From NCBI RefSeq assembly GCF_004025535.1, contig NZ_QJRG01000047.1:806001-870000 (forward strand): a stretch of DNA of 64,000 bases. Reading direction: 5' to 3'. Source of the DNA: Pseudomonas alkylphenolica. Its GTDB lineage: Bacteria > Pseudomonadota > Gammaproteobacteria > Pseudomonadales > Pseudomonadaceae. Position numbers and translations under genes: made by a program. Positions 43,115 to 51,315 of this stretch are shown here, piece after piece (positions within the stretch are counted from its first letter, which is position 1; the number at the start of each line of letters is the position of its first letter). The notes under the pieces are model-generated. The model did no database searches and was not told where the DNA came from. It worked only from the letters and a program-made list of their open reading frames with translations.

Positions 43115-44614
43115 GTGGCAAAGCAGCAACAATCGAGGGGCGAAGCCAGTAACCGGCGATTCAAGTTTTCCACTCAACGAGCTGTTCAAGCCACAGAAGC
43201 CAACCTGTTCATTCATGGATATTCGGCAGGGCACGACCTGGATGATCGCCAGGCATTGTCTTGCAGTATTCCCCACGAGCTACATGCCCAGTTGAATATC
43301 TTCGCCTTCTGGGAGTCCAGCCATTTCACCCGTATTAACGCCACCACCAAGAAGCTCATTCTTGCCGCCACGCGTGTGCATATTGCGGCCTCGTTAGTTG
43401 CGTTGGCTGCAGACCGCGTCGTCCACTTCGCAGCGATCCGTAACAGGGCCGAAGAAATGGGCGGGGTGCTGTTCGAGCAACTTCGCGACTACCTCAGCCA
43501 GCACCATCCCGACGTTACCCGGGTCAATCTGATTGGCCATTCACTTGGCGGGCGAGTCGTGGTGACGGCGCTGCGAAACCAGCCATTGATGCAGGCCGGC
43601 TTGTCGCCGCAAATCGACAACGTACTGCTGATGGCTGCTGCTGTTGAAGTTTCATCGACCGATGCCGCCGCCATGTTGCATCGGATCGACGGGCGCTTGA
43701 TCAATGCCTATTCCAAGGCCGACGGCGTTCTGCTGTTGAACGCTGACGAAACCTGCCTGGGGCGCAATGAGGTCAAGTTCTTCGATAATGTGCACATGGA
43801 GAAGTTTGATCACTCTGACTATTGGCCCAAGTTGCGGGACGTCATGCAGAAGGCTGAGTTCTCTGTGCTGGCCGACCCAGGCACGAGCCTCGGGTTGCGC
43901 CCGGAGAATGATTTCGCCAAGAAGGATATCCATCTTTACGAGGTGCTTTCGTCATCCAATAGCGGTTTGCTCGAGGCGGCAATCACGCACCTTAAAAGCA
44001 GCAGCTGGACATCGATAAACGATGGCGAAGCTGACCGTGCGTTGGCGTTCACCCGCGAATTGCAGTCGGTGTCCGGGCATTTCCTGGCAAATTTTGCCAG
44101 GGGCAATGGCCTGCGTTATTCGAAAGTCCTCATGATGCTGGCCGAACATTATGGCCTCGGCTCAACGCTGCACCACTGCGCCAAGGTGCACGAGTACGAA
44201 GCCGTGCTGCTCAACCATGTGTTCCAGCATGCATTTCCCGAGGGGCATCCCTTGGCGAGCGCGACCCTCGAGGAGGTCAAGGCGTTGTCGCAAAGTGACT
44301 ACCTTGCTGCCGTTGACGCACTGGCCAAGCGTCTTACCCTTGGCCAGTGCTTTCAGTTGGCGGGGGAAGCAGACAAGGCACTTGAGTCGCTGCCGGTGGA
44401 GCAGGGCGCGATAGCGTCCGACATCGCTTTTGCCGATACCCTGCACACTTACTGGCAAAGCGCTGTCGAGCGGCTCCGTAGCCTGGAAAAGCAGGCCTCG
44501 CGGGTGCTGACCAACCTCGGCACGGCGATCAAACCGGGGTACTCGGCGTTGATTCCCGCTATCGCCGTGGTGCATTACGCGCGCCTGCAACTGGGTGACG
44601 AGTACCTGATCTAG
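43115..44614 (+). CDS. DUF726-type alpha/beta hydrolase with long C-terminal extension
   Basis: A 499-residue protein. The N-terminal half (about residues 25-230) is an alpha/beta-hydrolase related to DUF726/DUF900-like lipases, with LFIHGYSAGH, the nucleophile elbow GHSLGG (VNLIGHSLGGRVVVTALRN) and the later Asp/His region AYSKADGVLLL and VHMEKFDHSDYWP. The C-terminal half (about 260-499) is helical and I do not recognise it. No signal peptide or membrane anchor is seen. It stands alone. It could be a cytoplasmic esterase, a secreted effector without classical signal, or part of a defence system, but nothing adjacent decides this. Confidence 0.75.
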   Translation: MAKQQQSRGEASNRRFKFSTQRAVQATEANLFIHGYSAGHDLDDRQALSCSIPHELHAQLNIFAFWESSHFTRINATTKKLILAATRVHIAASLVALAADRVVHFAAIRNRAEEMGGVLFEQLRDYLSQHHPDVTRVNLIGHSLGGRVVVTALRNQPLMQAGLSPQIDNVLLMAAAVEVSSTDAAAMLHRIDGRLINAYSKADGVLLLNADETCLGRNEVKFFDNVHMEKFDHSDYWPKLRDVMQKAEFSVLADPGTSLGLRPENDFAKKDIHLYEVLSSSNSGLLEAAITHLKSSSWTSINDGEADRALAFTRELQSVSGHFLANFARGNGLRYSKVLMMLAEHYGLGSTLHHCAKVHEYEAVLLNHVFQHAFPEGHPLASATLEEVKALSQSDYLAAVDALAKRLTLGQCFQLAGEADKALESLPVEQGAIASDIAFADTLHTYWQSAVERLRSLEKQASRVLTNLGTAIKPGYSALIPAIAVVHYARLQLGDEYLI

Positions 44615-44729
44615 ACAGTCCGCGGCCTCTCGCTTGCCAATAGCAAGAAACGGGGCGGCACAGTGACGCGCGATATCGTACGATTCGGCTGTCTGTCCCC
44701 ACGCCTCTTTCCGTAAGGATGCTGTACCG

Positions 44730-45476
44730 ATGGAGCCTCTCTACCTCATCGCCCTGGGCGCCATTGTCGCGGGCTTCGTCCAGGGCCTTTCCGGTTTTGC
44801 CTTTGGCATGGTTGCGATGTCGTTCTGGGCCTGGAGCCTCGAACCTCAGGTCGCCGCGACATTGACGGTATTCGGCGGCCTGACCGGGCAGTTGATTGCG
44901 GCGTTCAGCATGCGTCGCGGTTTTCGTTGGCCGTTGCTGTGGCCTTTTGTACTGGGCGGCCTGGCGGGTATTCCGATGGGGGTCTGGGTGCTGCCTTACC
45001 TGGACATGCTCTGGTTCAAGGCGGTGTTCGGCACATTGCTGGTGCTCTGGTGCCCGTTGATGTTGATGGCGCCACGCTTGCCTCGGTTGCAGGGCGGGCG
45101 TCTGGCCGATGGGGCGGTGGGGCTGGCCGGTGGCGTACTGGGCGGGATAGGCGGGTTTACCGGGACGGTGCCGACGCTGTGGTGCACCTTGCGCGGCTTC
45201 GATCGTGACACCCAGCGCGCAGTCATTCAGAACTTCAACCTGTCGATGCTGATGGTGACGATGCTCACCTACCTGGGCGCAGGGCTGGTGACGCGGGAGA
45301 TGCTGCCGATGTTCGGCGTGGTGGCGCCAGCGATGCTGCTGCCAACCTTGCTCGGCACGCGGGTGTATGTGGGGATCAGCGAACTGGCGTTCCGGCGGAT
45401 CGTGCTCGGTTTGTTGACGCTGTCGGGTGTGGCGATGCTGATCGCATCGGTGCCGACGCTGGTGGGCGTGCGATAA
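44730..45476 (+). CDS. TauE/SafE-family putative sulfite/organosulfur exporter
   Basis: A 248-residue inner-membrane protein with seven to eight hydrophobic helices. The family pattern is GFVQGLSGFAFGMVAMSFWAWSL at the first helix and GLAGGVLGGIGGFTGTVPTLWC in the second half. Such proteins export sulfite, sulfoacetate or related anions, or transport other small acids. It lies 115 bp after the hydrolase gene. The nearby sulfur-oxidation genes may liberate sulfite, but linkage is only by neighbourhood (4.5 kb away). Confidence 0.85.
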   Translation: MEPLYLIALGAIVAGFVQGLSGFAFGMVAMSFWAWSLEPQVAATLTVFGGLTGQLIAAFSMRRGFRWPLLWPFVLGGLAGIPMGVWVLPYLDMLWFKAVFGTLLVLWCPLMLMAPRLPRLQGGRLADGAVGLAGGVLGGIGGFTGTVPTLWCTLRGFDRDTQRAVIQNFNLSMLMVTMLTYLGAGLVTREMLPMFGVVAPAMLLPTLLGTRVYVGISELAFRRIVLGLLTLSGVAMLIASVPTLVGVR

Positions 45477-45567
45477 CCGCAACAGGGCGTTTACTGGCAT
45501 GACGGTCGCGCCACCTACCGTCATGCCCCCAGGCAAACGCCCAAGGCGATGCAACGCAGCGGTGTTA

Positions 45568-45771
45568 TCAGGCCGTTGCGCCGATCAGCTCAACGCTTCT
45601 GTCTGGTACATCGATGAGGAACGGCAGCGGCAGTGGCTGAGGCGACTCCAGCGATGAAACCTCGAAACCACCCACGACAAGCGGCTGGCGTTGTTCCAGT
45701 GTGATCGATTCCTGCGCCAGCCTGTTGACCATTTTCGCGTGGTTCATGGCGATTTCGTTGAGCGTTGACAC
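45568..45771 (-). CDS. Small hypothetical protein, 67 aa
   Basis: A 67-residue soluble ORF starting with GTG at 45771, which has GGAG seven bases upstream; the longer ATG start at 45816 lacks one. The N-terminus is helical (STLNEIAMNHAKMVNRLAQE) and the rest is Pro/Leu-rich (SLESPQPLPLPFLIDVPDRS). No recognised domain. It is divergent from the exopolysaccharide locus and convergent with TauE/SafE. Confidence 0.5.
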   Translation of the reverse strand: MSTLNEIAMNHAKMVNRLAQESITLEQRQPLVVGGFEVSSLESPQPLPLPFLIDVPDRSVELIGATA

Positions 45772-46202
45772 GTTACATCTCCGATAACTGATCAGGCGCC
45801 TCATCGGCTCCCGCAAACAATAATAATGACCGCTGCCGCGTCAGAATTACGTCTTTACGGGGCTGCTGAGGCCGCATGTGCAAGCGCCAAGCCAGACATT
45901 AAGGTAATTGTCTGGCGAAGCTTTATTTGCGACGAGTGGTAATAAAACGGGTATTACGTTATAGCGCGTGGTACTTCAGGATTGTCAGTGCGGGTGGAAA
46001 ATTGGCGCCATAAAACCTACAGTGGGTGCCATCAACTTGCCCTTGCAAAGACGCTACCTTGCATCTTTAATTGTTACTGAATGTGAAGGTGCCACTGTAT
46101 CAGCTATATCTTATCTATCAAGGCTTTAGACGCGCTTTAAGGTTTCATCAGGGTCTTTTTCTGCTCTGCCCACAGACAACATCAAAGGACGTCGAAGAAG
46201 AA
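45772..46202. promoter_or_regulatory. 431-bp AT-rich leader upstream of the exopolysaccharide locus
   Basis: No supported gene. A clear hairpin GCCAGACA / TGTCTGGC occupies 45891-45916 and is followed by an AT-rich segment. Further on, TTGCAAAGACGCTACCTTGC and TTAATTGTTACTG at 46045-46080 look like promoter-type AT-rich DNA. The long open frame from 46071 to the FemAB-like start is not convincing as coding. The region probably holds the promoter and leader of the 46203 gene. Confidence 0.45.
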
Positions 46203-47369
46203 ATGAAAGAGAACTTGGCAGTGGTGGTCCGCAAACTCATATCGCCGTCCATGCGTTACGAGATAAGAAACGTTTCAAGCAAGTTACGCGACTTCCTCGC
46301 ACGGGCGTGTTTCTGGCGGTGGGAGGTCGCCCGTTTCAAGCTGCAGCAGGAAAGCCCCTACGAATTTCTCTACATTGGCCGCAAGCAGCAGCGGGAGATG
46401 GCCAAGCTGCTCATTGGCGGCAAATCACAGGACAAGCTCCAGGCGCAAATCCCGGTGGTCGACCGGCAGGCAAAACCTGACGCGGCGAGCCAGGTGGTGG
46501 TGATCAGCGAAATGCCCACCTCGGGGTCGCTGAATGTGCCCCATTACCTCAGTGCGGTGGTGCCGCTGGGACGCTCCCTCGAGGACATCACCGCGCGCTA
46601 CGACAGCGAGTTGCGCCGCAGTATCCGCAAGAACCGGCCGCTGTACAGCATGCGACGGACGTTGTCGGACGAAGAGATTGCAATGGCCGACAAGGACCTG
46701 TTGCGGCCATACGCCACGGCACGGCAGGGCATCCATGCGGCGCAGTTTCCCAGCGACGAAGTGTTTCGAATCGCCAAGACGGTCGGCCGCCTCGACCTGA
46801 TCATGCTTGGCGACGAAGTGGTTGCCTGCCACCTGGGGTGCGAAATAACCCGCGGCGAAAAGCGTTACTGGAGCACGCTGCGTTTCGGCTATTGCGAGGC
46901 GGTGTTCTCGGATGCCAAGAAGTTGCGCGAAGTAAACTCGATCACCACGTTCATGGCACTTGAATGGGCGTTGGAAAACGGCTTTGACTATTACGATATC
47001 GGCCTGTGTCTGGCGCGCCCGGATGACGGCTTGTTGAAGTGGAAGAGAAGGCGCGGCGGCGATGTCGATTCGCTGGGTAATCACTCTTATATGTTTGTTC
47101 GCTTGCCGAAAAGAGGGGTTGCCAAGTTTCTCTGGGATACGCCGTTGTTTGCAGTTGAGGGTGATAAGTTAACACTTCATCTGGGCCTGCCAGAGGGGCC
47201 GAGTGATGAGGAGCTCGCCAGTCGTTATCATGAAATGGTATTTGGTGGGTTACACAAGATATACCTGTATGGTGCTAAAAGTTCGGGCGAGGCATTTCTC
47301 GAAAACTTGCGCGGTCGTTATGCAAGTTTGCAGTCCCCACCTGCAATGGAAAGAATCTTATCCAACTGA
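46203..47369 (+). CDS. FemAB/BioF2-like GNAT-fold protein of exopolysaccharide locus
   Basis: A 388-residue protein of the FemAB-like/acetyltransferase-6 type (double GNAT fold), seen in many exopolysaccharide gene clusters, including exosortase-associated ones. The second GNAT core covers about residues 155-310: DITARYDSELRRSIRKNRPL, a long alpha-beta unit, then EWALENGFDYYDIGLCLARP and LLKWKRRRGGDVDSLGNHSY, a FemAB-like block. I chose the ATG at 46203; longer starts exist. The GT61 gene follows after 75 bp. The role is probably acylation or aminoacylation of the polymer or a precursor. Confidence 0.75.
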   Translation: MKENLAVVVRKLISPSMRYEIRNVSSKLRDFLARACFWRWEVARFKLQQESPYEFLYIGRKQQREMAKLLIGGKSQDKLQAQIPVVDRQAKPDAASQVVVISEMPTSGSLNVPHYLSAVVPLGRSLEDITARYDSELRRSIRKNRPLYSMRRTLSDEEIAMADKDLLRPYATARQGIHAAQFPSDEVFRIAKTVGRLDLIMLGDEVVACHLGCEITRGEKRYWSTLRFGYCEAVFSDAKKLREVNSITTFMALEWALENGFDYYDIGLCLARPDDGLLKWKRRRGGDVDSLGNHSYMFVRLPKRGVAKFLWDTPLFAVEGDKLTLHLGLPEGPSDEELASRYHEMVFGGLHKIYLYGAKSSGEAFLENLRGRYASLQSPPAMERILSN

Positions 47370-47444
47370 GCAGCAGCTCATCGCGCTGAACTGAGTGTGG
47401 CGCGGTAACTGGCTTTTCACCCTGCCACAAAGGGAGGACGCTTC

Positions 47445-48563
47445 ATGGGAAGCGATATGTCAAACTTCAGCACTTCAGGTGCGGGCAGCCGTAATAAGTG
47501 GACACTTGCCGCTTATAAACACATGGCCCGAAAACGGCTTGTGCGCCAGGCCGAGATCAATGTTAAAAGTCTTGCGGTCAAAACCTGGGATATTGCCCCG
47601 GGTGAAACGACGATCACCCCGCCGGCGTTCTTTCTACCCCATCAACTGGAGCGGGTGACGGGCTGGGAGGCGAAGCGCTTTTATCCTTACGTGCACCCCG
47701 CACGTACCATGGAAGGGCACCTGAGCGTTGAGCAGGGGCCTACACGCGGTTACCTGATCAAGGACGTGTGGCTGGTCGATGGGGCGCTGTACAAGGGCAA
47801 TGCCAGCCACTGGTTATCGTCGAAGCCCAGTGCGTTTCCACGCATTGCCGTGGAGAATGAAATCGGGCGTGCAGCGGTGTATTGCACACAAAATGGCAAT
47901 TCATGGTTTGGCACCTGGTTGATGGAAGATTGCGTGACCTACGCCCTGGCCTGCAACGAAGGGGTGCCGGTAACCACGGCGCCTTCGGCCAGGTTTCCCC
48001 TGTTTACCCAGGCACCTGCCTATGAAGACTGGCTCGATATGCACCCGTACCGTTTGCGCAGTGCATTTTTCCGTGAGCTGGTGCTGTTCGATGATTTGAG
48101 CAACAACCGCAGCCGGCATTTACGTTATCGCGCCATGGGTGAAAAGCTGCTGTCGCATGTGAACTATGCAGCGCATCCCGGTGTGTTCCTGCTTCGTGGC
48201 GGGGATGGCGATCTGCGTTTTTTGCGCAACGAACTGGAACTGGCCGAGCACCTGCACAAAACCCGGGGCTTTCGCATTGTCGACCCGCTGCGCACCGATG
48301 TGCCCTCGATTGTGGCGGCCTGTGCCGGGGCCAGGACGGTGATAGGCGTGGAAGGCAGCCAACTGGTCCACGGCATGAATGTGCTGCAGACAGGGGGCTC
48401 ATTGCTGACGCTGCAGCCACCCAACCGCTTTGTCAGTTACTACAAGTACCTGACCGATCGCGACCACCAGCATTTTGGTTTCGTAGTCGGCATACCCGAG
48501 GGCGATGGTTTCAGGATCGACATCGAAGAGGTTGAGCGCACGCTCGACTTGTTTCCTGGGTGA
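47445..48563 (+). CDS. Glycosyltransferase family 61 (DUF563) protein
   Basis: A 372-residue glycosyltransferase-61-type protein found in capsule and exopolysaccharide clusters. Its C-terminal half carries LRTDVPSIVAACAGARTVIG and VEGSQLVHGMNVLQTGGSLL, which is the usual GT61 nucleotide-sugar-binding block. The N-terminal part is basic and variable. There is no signal peptide or membrane helix. GGGAGGACG is nearly ideal as ribosome-binding site before the ATG at 47445. It should add a sugar (often xylose, arabinose or mannose in the family) to the polymer; the donor is unknown. Confidence 0.8.
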   Translation: MGSDMSNFSTSGAGSRNKWTLAAYKHMARKRLVRQAEINVKSLAVKTWDIAPGETTITPPAFFLPHQLERVTGWEAKRFYPYVHPARTMEGHLSVEQGPTRGYLIKDVWLVDGALYKGNASHWLSSKPSAFPRIAVENEIGRAAVYCTQNGNSWFGTWLMEDCVTYALACNEGVPVTTAPSARFPLFTQAPAYEDWLDMHPYRLRSAFFRELVLFDDLSNNRSRHLRYRAMGEKLLSHVNYAAHPGVFLLRGGDGDLRFLRNELELAEHLHKTRGFRIVDPLRTDVPSIVAACAGARTVIGVEGSQLVHGMNVLQTGGSLLTLQPPNRFVSYYKYLTDRDHQHFGFVVGIPEGDGFRIDIEEVERTLDLFPG

Positions 48564-49071
48564 TAAGTGGTGTCAATAAGTGGTTTGCGAAGCAGAACGA
48601 GTCGCATTTAGTATCTCAACCATGAAACACATTTACGGATCCAATCGTCGAAACTGCATCGCCAGAGTACACCGCTGCATGCCCGTTGGTCTGAAAAAAG
48701 TGCATGCAGCGGTCGTCATTGGCGTGTTTGTTAAAGCCCGCAACGTTGTGCACCCGCGACCTCGGTCATGGCTACAGCTTAACCCGGTGCAAAATGTAAG
48801 CGGTTGGAACAACAAGAGATTTTCTCGAGTCGTGGCAAGTTGCCGAACCACGGCTCAGGCTGCATCCTGGCGATATTGAGTGCCTGGGGAAGCCGTTGAA
48901 AGCAGTGTGAACAGTGGCTGACGATATTTTGACTGAGGCGACCGCCTCCGATTGATTTTTATTATGGTGTCGGATCATTGACGTAGTGTCACTGTGCCCA
49001 TAAGCTCAAATCAGAAACGACAAAAACCTTCCGCCTTCCAACGCTGTTTATCCTCTTTGCTGGAGGGGATC
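48564..49071. other. 508-bp gap with a 12-bp-arm hairpin
   Basis: I see no supported gene; short ORFs here lack ribosome-binding sites and family features. At 48671-48682 and 48702-48713 the arms ACCGCTGCATGC and GCATGCAGCGGT pair perfectly around a 19-nt loop containing CTGAAAAAAG. The base composition is more AT-rich than the flanking genes. The region most likely contains the promoter for the small-peptide/export genes that follow. Confidence 0.45.
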
Positions 49072-49248
49072 ATGCGCTCGACACTGTTCATAAAGTCCAT
49101 TTTTCTGTTTGTGCTCATGAGCGGTGCGGCGGGGGCTGCCGACTCGTTTGTAAATAAGACAAGTGTGGTGCCTAACGCCACGGCGGGTTGGCTGCTGGCG
49201 TTTGCAGTAGTAGGTTTCATGGCGGTTGCCAATCGCCGCAAAGTGTAA
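49072..49248 (+). CDS. 58-residue exported peptide with PEP-CTERM-like C-terminus
   Basis: The gene starts with ATG at 49072, with GGAGGGG about six bases upstream. Residues 1-22 form a signal peptide (FIKSIFLFVLMSGAAGAA). A short polar part (DSFVNKTSV) follows, then the tail VPNATAGWLLAFAVVGFMAV and the basic end ANRRKV. A Val-Pro motif, a hydrophobic helix and a terminal Arg/Lys cluster make up the layout of exosortase (PEP-CTERM) sorting signals, but the PEP triplet itself is altered to PNA. It lies at the head of the export, beta-barrel, GNVR and kinase genes. It could be a sorted surface peptide, or simply a two-helix membrane peptide. Confidence 0.7.
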   Translation: MRSTLFIKSIFLFVLMSGAAGAADSFVNKTSVVPNATAGWLLAFAVVGFMAVANRRKV

Positions 49249-49250
49249 TC

Positions 49251-49277
49251 AAGGTTTTTGAGTTCTTCGAAAACCTT
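49251..49277 (+). terminator. Weak hairpin after the 58-residue peptide gene
   Basis: AAGGTTTT (49251-49258) and AAAACCTT (49270-49277) pair perfectly with an 11-nt loop right after the stop codon. It is AT-rich and followed by ATTGTT, so it could attenuate rather than fully end transcription into the export gene. Confidence 0.45.
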
Positions 49278-49288
49278 ATTGTTCAAAG

Positions 49289-49474
49289 ATGCTGTTGAAG
49301 ATGCCCGGCGCACGCTCTATTGTTTGTCAGTGCCTGGCGTGTGCTACATCTGTATTGATTTCCGCGTCGCTGGCGCTGGCAGTGCCTTGTGAATTTTCAG
49401 GCCATTGCTATATTCCAGTGGACCCCGCCACAGGGCAACAACGTTGCCAGGGCGGCGGGGTTGCGTCGCGGTAA
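49289..49474 (+). CDS. Small Cys-containing secreted peptide (61 aa, tentative)
   Basis: This ORF encodes a hydrophobic N-terminal part (ARSIVCQCLACATSVLISAS, then LALA) that looks like a signal peptide. A short cysteine-bearing mature part follows (VPCEFSGHCYIPVDPATG, QRCQGGGVASR) with three Cys. The ribosome-binding site is weak. A second in-frame ATG five codons on (MPGARS) is preceded by TTGAAG. No family recognised. It sits between the PEP-CTERM-like peptide and the Wza-like export gene, where two small secreted products in a row would be notable. Confidence 0.35.
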   Translation: MLLKMPGARSIVCQCLACATSVLISASLALAVPCEFSGHCYIPVDPATGQQRCQGGGVASR

Positions 49475-49596
49475 TCGGGCCCCCGGGACGGTCGGGGCCA
49501 TCGCAGCCGGTTGGAGTGGCTGCGAAGCGGAGCGAGAGGTTGTGTGTTGTTCTCATTTAGTGCTCTTTGCATGGCTACTAGGCCGGAGGGAACCTC

Positions 49597-50154
49597 ATGA
49601 AGCGTTCAATATTTTCTGCGCTCTGCATGCTGTTGGTCTGGTCCGCCACGAGCAGCGCCAATGAAAGTAGCGCGTCTTACGTGCTCAGCCCTGGCGACAG
49701 GGTGCTGGTTTCCGTCTGGCAAGAAGACAGCCTGCGCCAGGAAACCACTGTACTCCCCGATGGCACTATTACCTTCCCGCTGGCGGGTTCGATCGATGTG
49801 CGCGGCCTTGATGCCGCTGCCGTTGCCCAGAAAGTTGCCACCAAACTTGAAAAATTCCTTCCCGATCCGAACGTCAGTGTGGTTATCACCAGCACGGCCG
49901 GTAATCTCGTCTATGTACAGGGCAAAGTGATCAAGCCCGGCCCGGTACCGATGGCGGGCCCGACCGCTGTGCTGCAGGCATTGAGCATGTCCGGCGGCCT
50001 GGACAAGTTTGCGGACGAGGGCGCTATCAAAGTGGTTCGCCAAAAAGGTGCCCGTCAGGAGATACTGCCCGTGCATTACAAGGATCTGGTCTCCGGGCGT
50101 GATATGTCCACCAACATCCAACTTCAGGCCGGCGATACGCTGGTCGTACCTTAA
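49597..50154 (+). CDS. Polysaccharide export protein (Wza/BexD-like, OPX family)
   Basis: A 185-residue protein of the outer-membrane polysaccharide export family. The signal peptide is residues 1-21 (FSALCMLLVWSATSSA). There is no lipobox cysteine at the cleavage point. The Poly_export domain begins YVLSPGDRVLVSVWQEDSLR, followed by the SLBB-type segment VYVQGKVIKPGPVPMAGPTA, then LQAGDTLVVP. It is short compared with Wza (about 380), like the minimal OPX proteins of exosortase-type exopolysaccharide clusters. GGAGGG lies about seven bases upstream. It works with the beta-barrel, GNVR and kinase proteins that follow. Confidence 0.88.
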   Translation: MKRSIFSALCMLLVWSATSSANESSASYVLSPGDRVLVSVWQEDSLRQETTVLPDGTITFPLAGSIDVRGLDAAAVAQKVATKLEKFLPDPNVSVVITSTAGNLVYVQGKVIKPGPVPMAGPTAVLQALSMSGGLDKFADEGAIKVVRQKGARQEILPVHYKDLVSGRDMSTNIQLQAGDTLVVP

Positions 50155-50180
50155 ATCTACTTTAACTATTAAGTCTTCTA

Positions 50181-51296
50181 GTGCCTCTAATAAGAACTAC
50201 CGGTGTTGTAACGGCAATTCTGTGTTTGCCGTATCCGATCATGGCCCAGGCCGCCGTTTGGCAGTCTTCGGCTGTTGTACCCACGACCGTTGAGTACGAC
50301 AGCAACCCACTGCTGTTGACGTCGCAAGAGAAGGGGGTGACGCGCACGATCATCGCCCCCGACTTCAGTCTGGTGGGTACCTATGGACGTGACGAATTGC
50401 GAATGGGGCTGGGGGTGCAGGTGATGCGCTCATCCGACACGTCAATTGTTGACGACCGAGAAGACCCTAGTGTGTTGCTGGGCTGGCAGCGCGAGACGGA
50501 TCGCGGGCGTTTTGGCCTCAAGGGCCAGTACATCGAAAGCTCGACCTTGTCCGGTGCCGTCCAGGATACCGGGGTGGTCGCCACCGATGGCACGCAAAAG
50601 ATGTCGATGCTCACGGCCAACTGGAGTAGCGCCATCACCGAGCGCAGCACGTTGGAGAACGAGACCACGTACAGCCATGCACGTTACGACATCAATACCC
50701 TGACCGGCTACGACGAGCTGGGTACGGTCCTGACCTGGAACTACGCCTGGAGTGAGCGTACGACGCTTTACACCGGCGTCGGTGCCCGGCGTTATGAACC
50801 GCAGGACGACACCACCGCCTCGGCATCCAACAGCTACACACCGCTTGTGGGGGTGAAGTACCAACTCTCCGAGCGCTGGGAAACCGACGTGCATGCGGGC
50901 GTGAACAAAGTCTCTGGCGACGATGGCGGCCAACGCGGCGAAGGCGGGGTCTCCCTGCGCTATACCGGTGAGCTCGCGGATGCGCGCCTGAGCGCCGAGC
51001 GTAGCACCGTCGCCAGCGCAGAGGGCGGGTTCGCCGAGATCGACACGGTACGCGGTATCTGGAGTTACGCCGCCACCGAGCTCACCCGTGTCGGCCTCGA
51101 TGCGGCATGGCAAGACAGCAAGGGGCAAACGCCGAATACCTTGCAAACCTACGGTGCCTGGGCCAGTCGAGAATTTTCGCCTTTTTGCGATCTGCGCCTA
51201 TCGTTGCAGTACAAGGAACGCCAGCAGGATGACCTGCCGGATGCTGAAGGCACAATCGTTGGACTGACCCTGACCTATAGATTCCCCGACCTCTGA
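50181..51296 (+). CDS. Outer-membrane beta-barrel of exopolysaccharide system
   Basis: A 371-residue outer-membrane protein. The signal peptide is residues 1-24 (TAILCLPYPIMAQA). The mature chain consists of alternating polar/hydrophobic strands, starting WQSSAVVPTTVEYDSNPLLL, of the kind found in PEP-CTERM-associated and Wzi-like outer-membrane proteins, and ends VGLTLTYRFPDL. The start is GTG at 50181 with a poor ribosome-binding site, so translation may be coupled to the export gene 27 bp upstream. It is probably the export or anchoring barrel for the polymer. Confidence 0.78.
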   Translation: MPLIRTTGVVTAILCLPYPIMAQAAVWQSSAVVPTTVEYDSNPLLLTSQEKGVTRTIIAPDFSLVGTYGRDELRMGLGVQVMRSSDTSIVDDREDPSVLLGWQRETDRGRFGLKGQYIESSTLSGAVQDTGVVATDGTQKMSMLTANWSSAITERSTLENETTYSHARYDINTLTGYDELGTVLTWNYAWSERTTLYTGVGARRYEPQDDTTASASNSYTPLVGVKYQLSERWETDVHAGVNKVSGDDGGQRGEGGVSLRYTGELADARLSAERSTVASAEGGFAEIDTVRGIWSYAATELTRVGLDAAWQDSKGQTPNTLQTYGAWASREFSPFCDLRLSLQYKERQQDDLPDAEGTIVGLTLTYRFPDL

Positions 51297-51315
51297 CTTT
51301 CGGCATGGTGGCCCC

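Noticed and set aside
46071..46202. Longer N-terminus of the FemAB-like protein
   Set aside because: The extra residues are hydrophobic/aromatic without family similarity, and the DNA looks like an AT-rich promoter.
48580..48879. 99-codon ORF after the GT61 gene
   Set aside because: No ribosome-binding site, no recognisable domain and it runs through the hairpin at 48671-48713; treated as non-coding.
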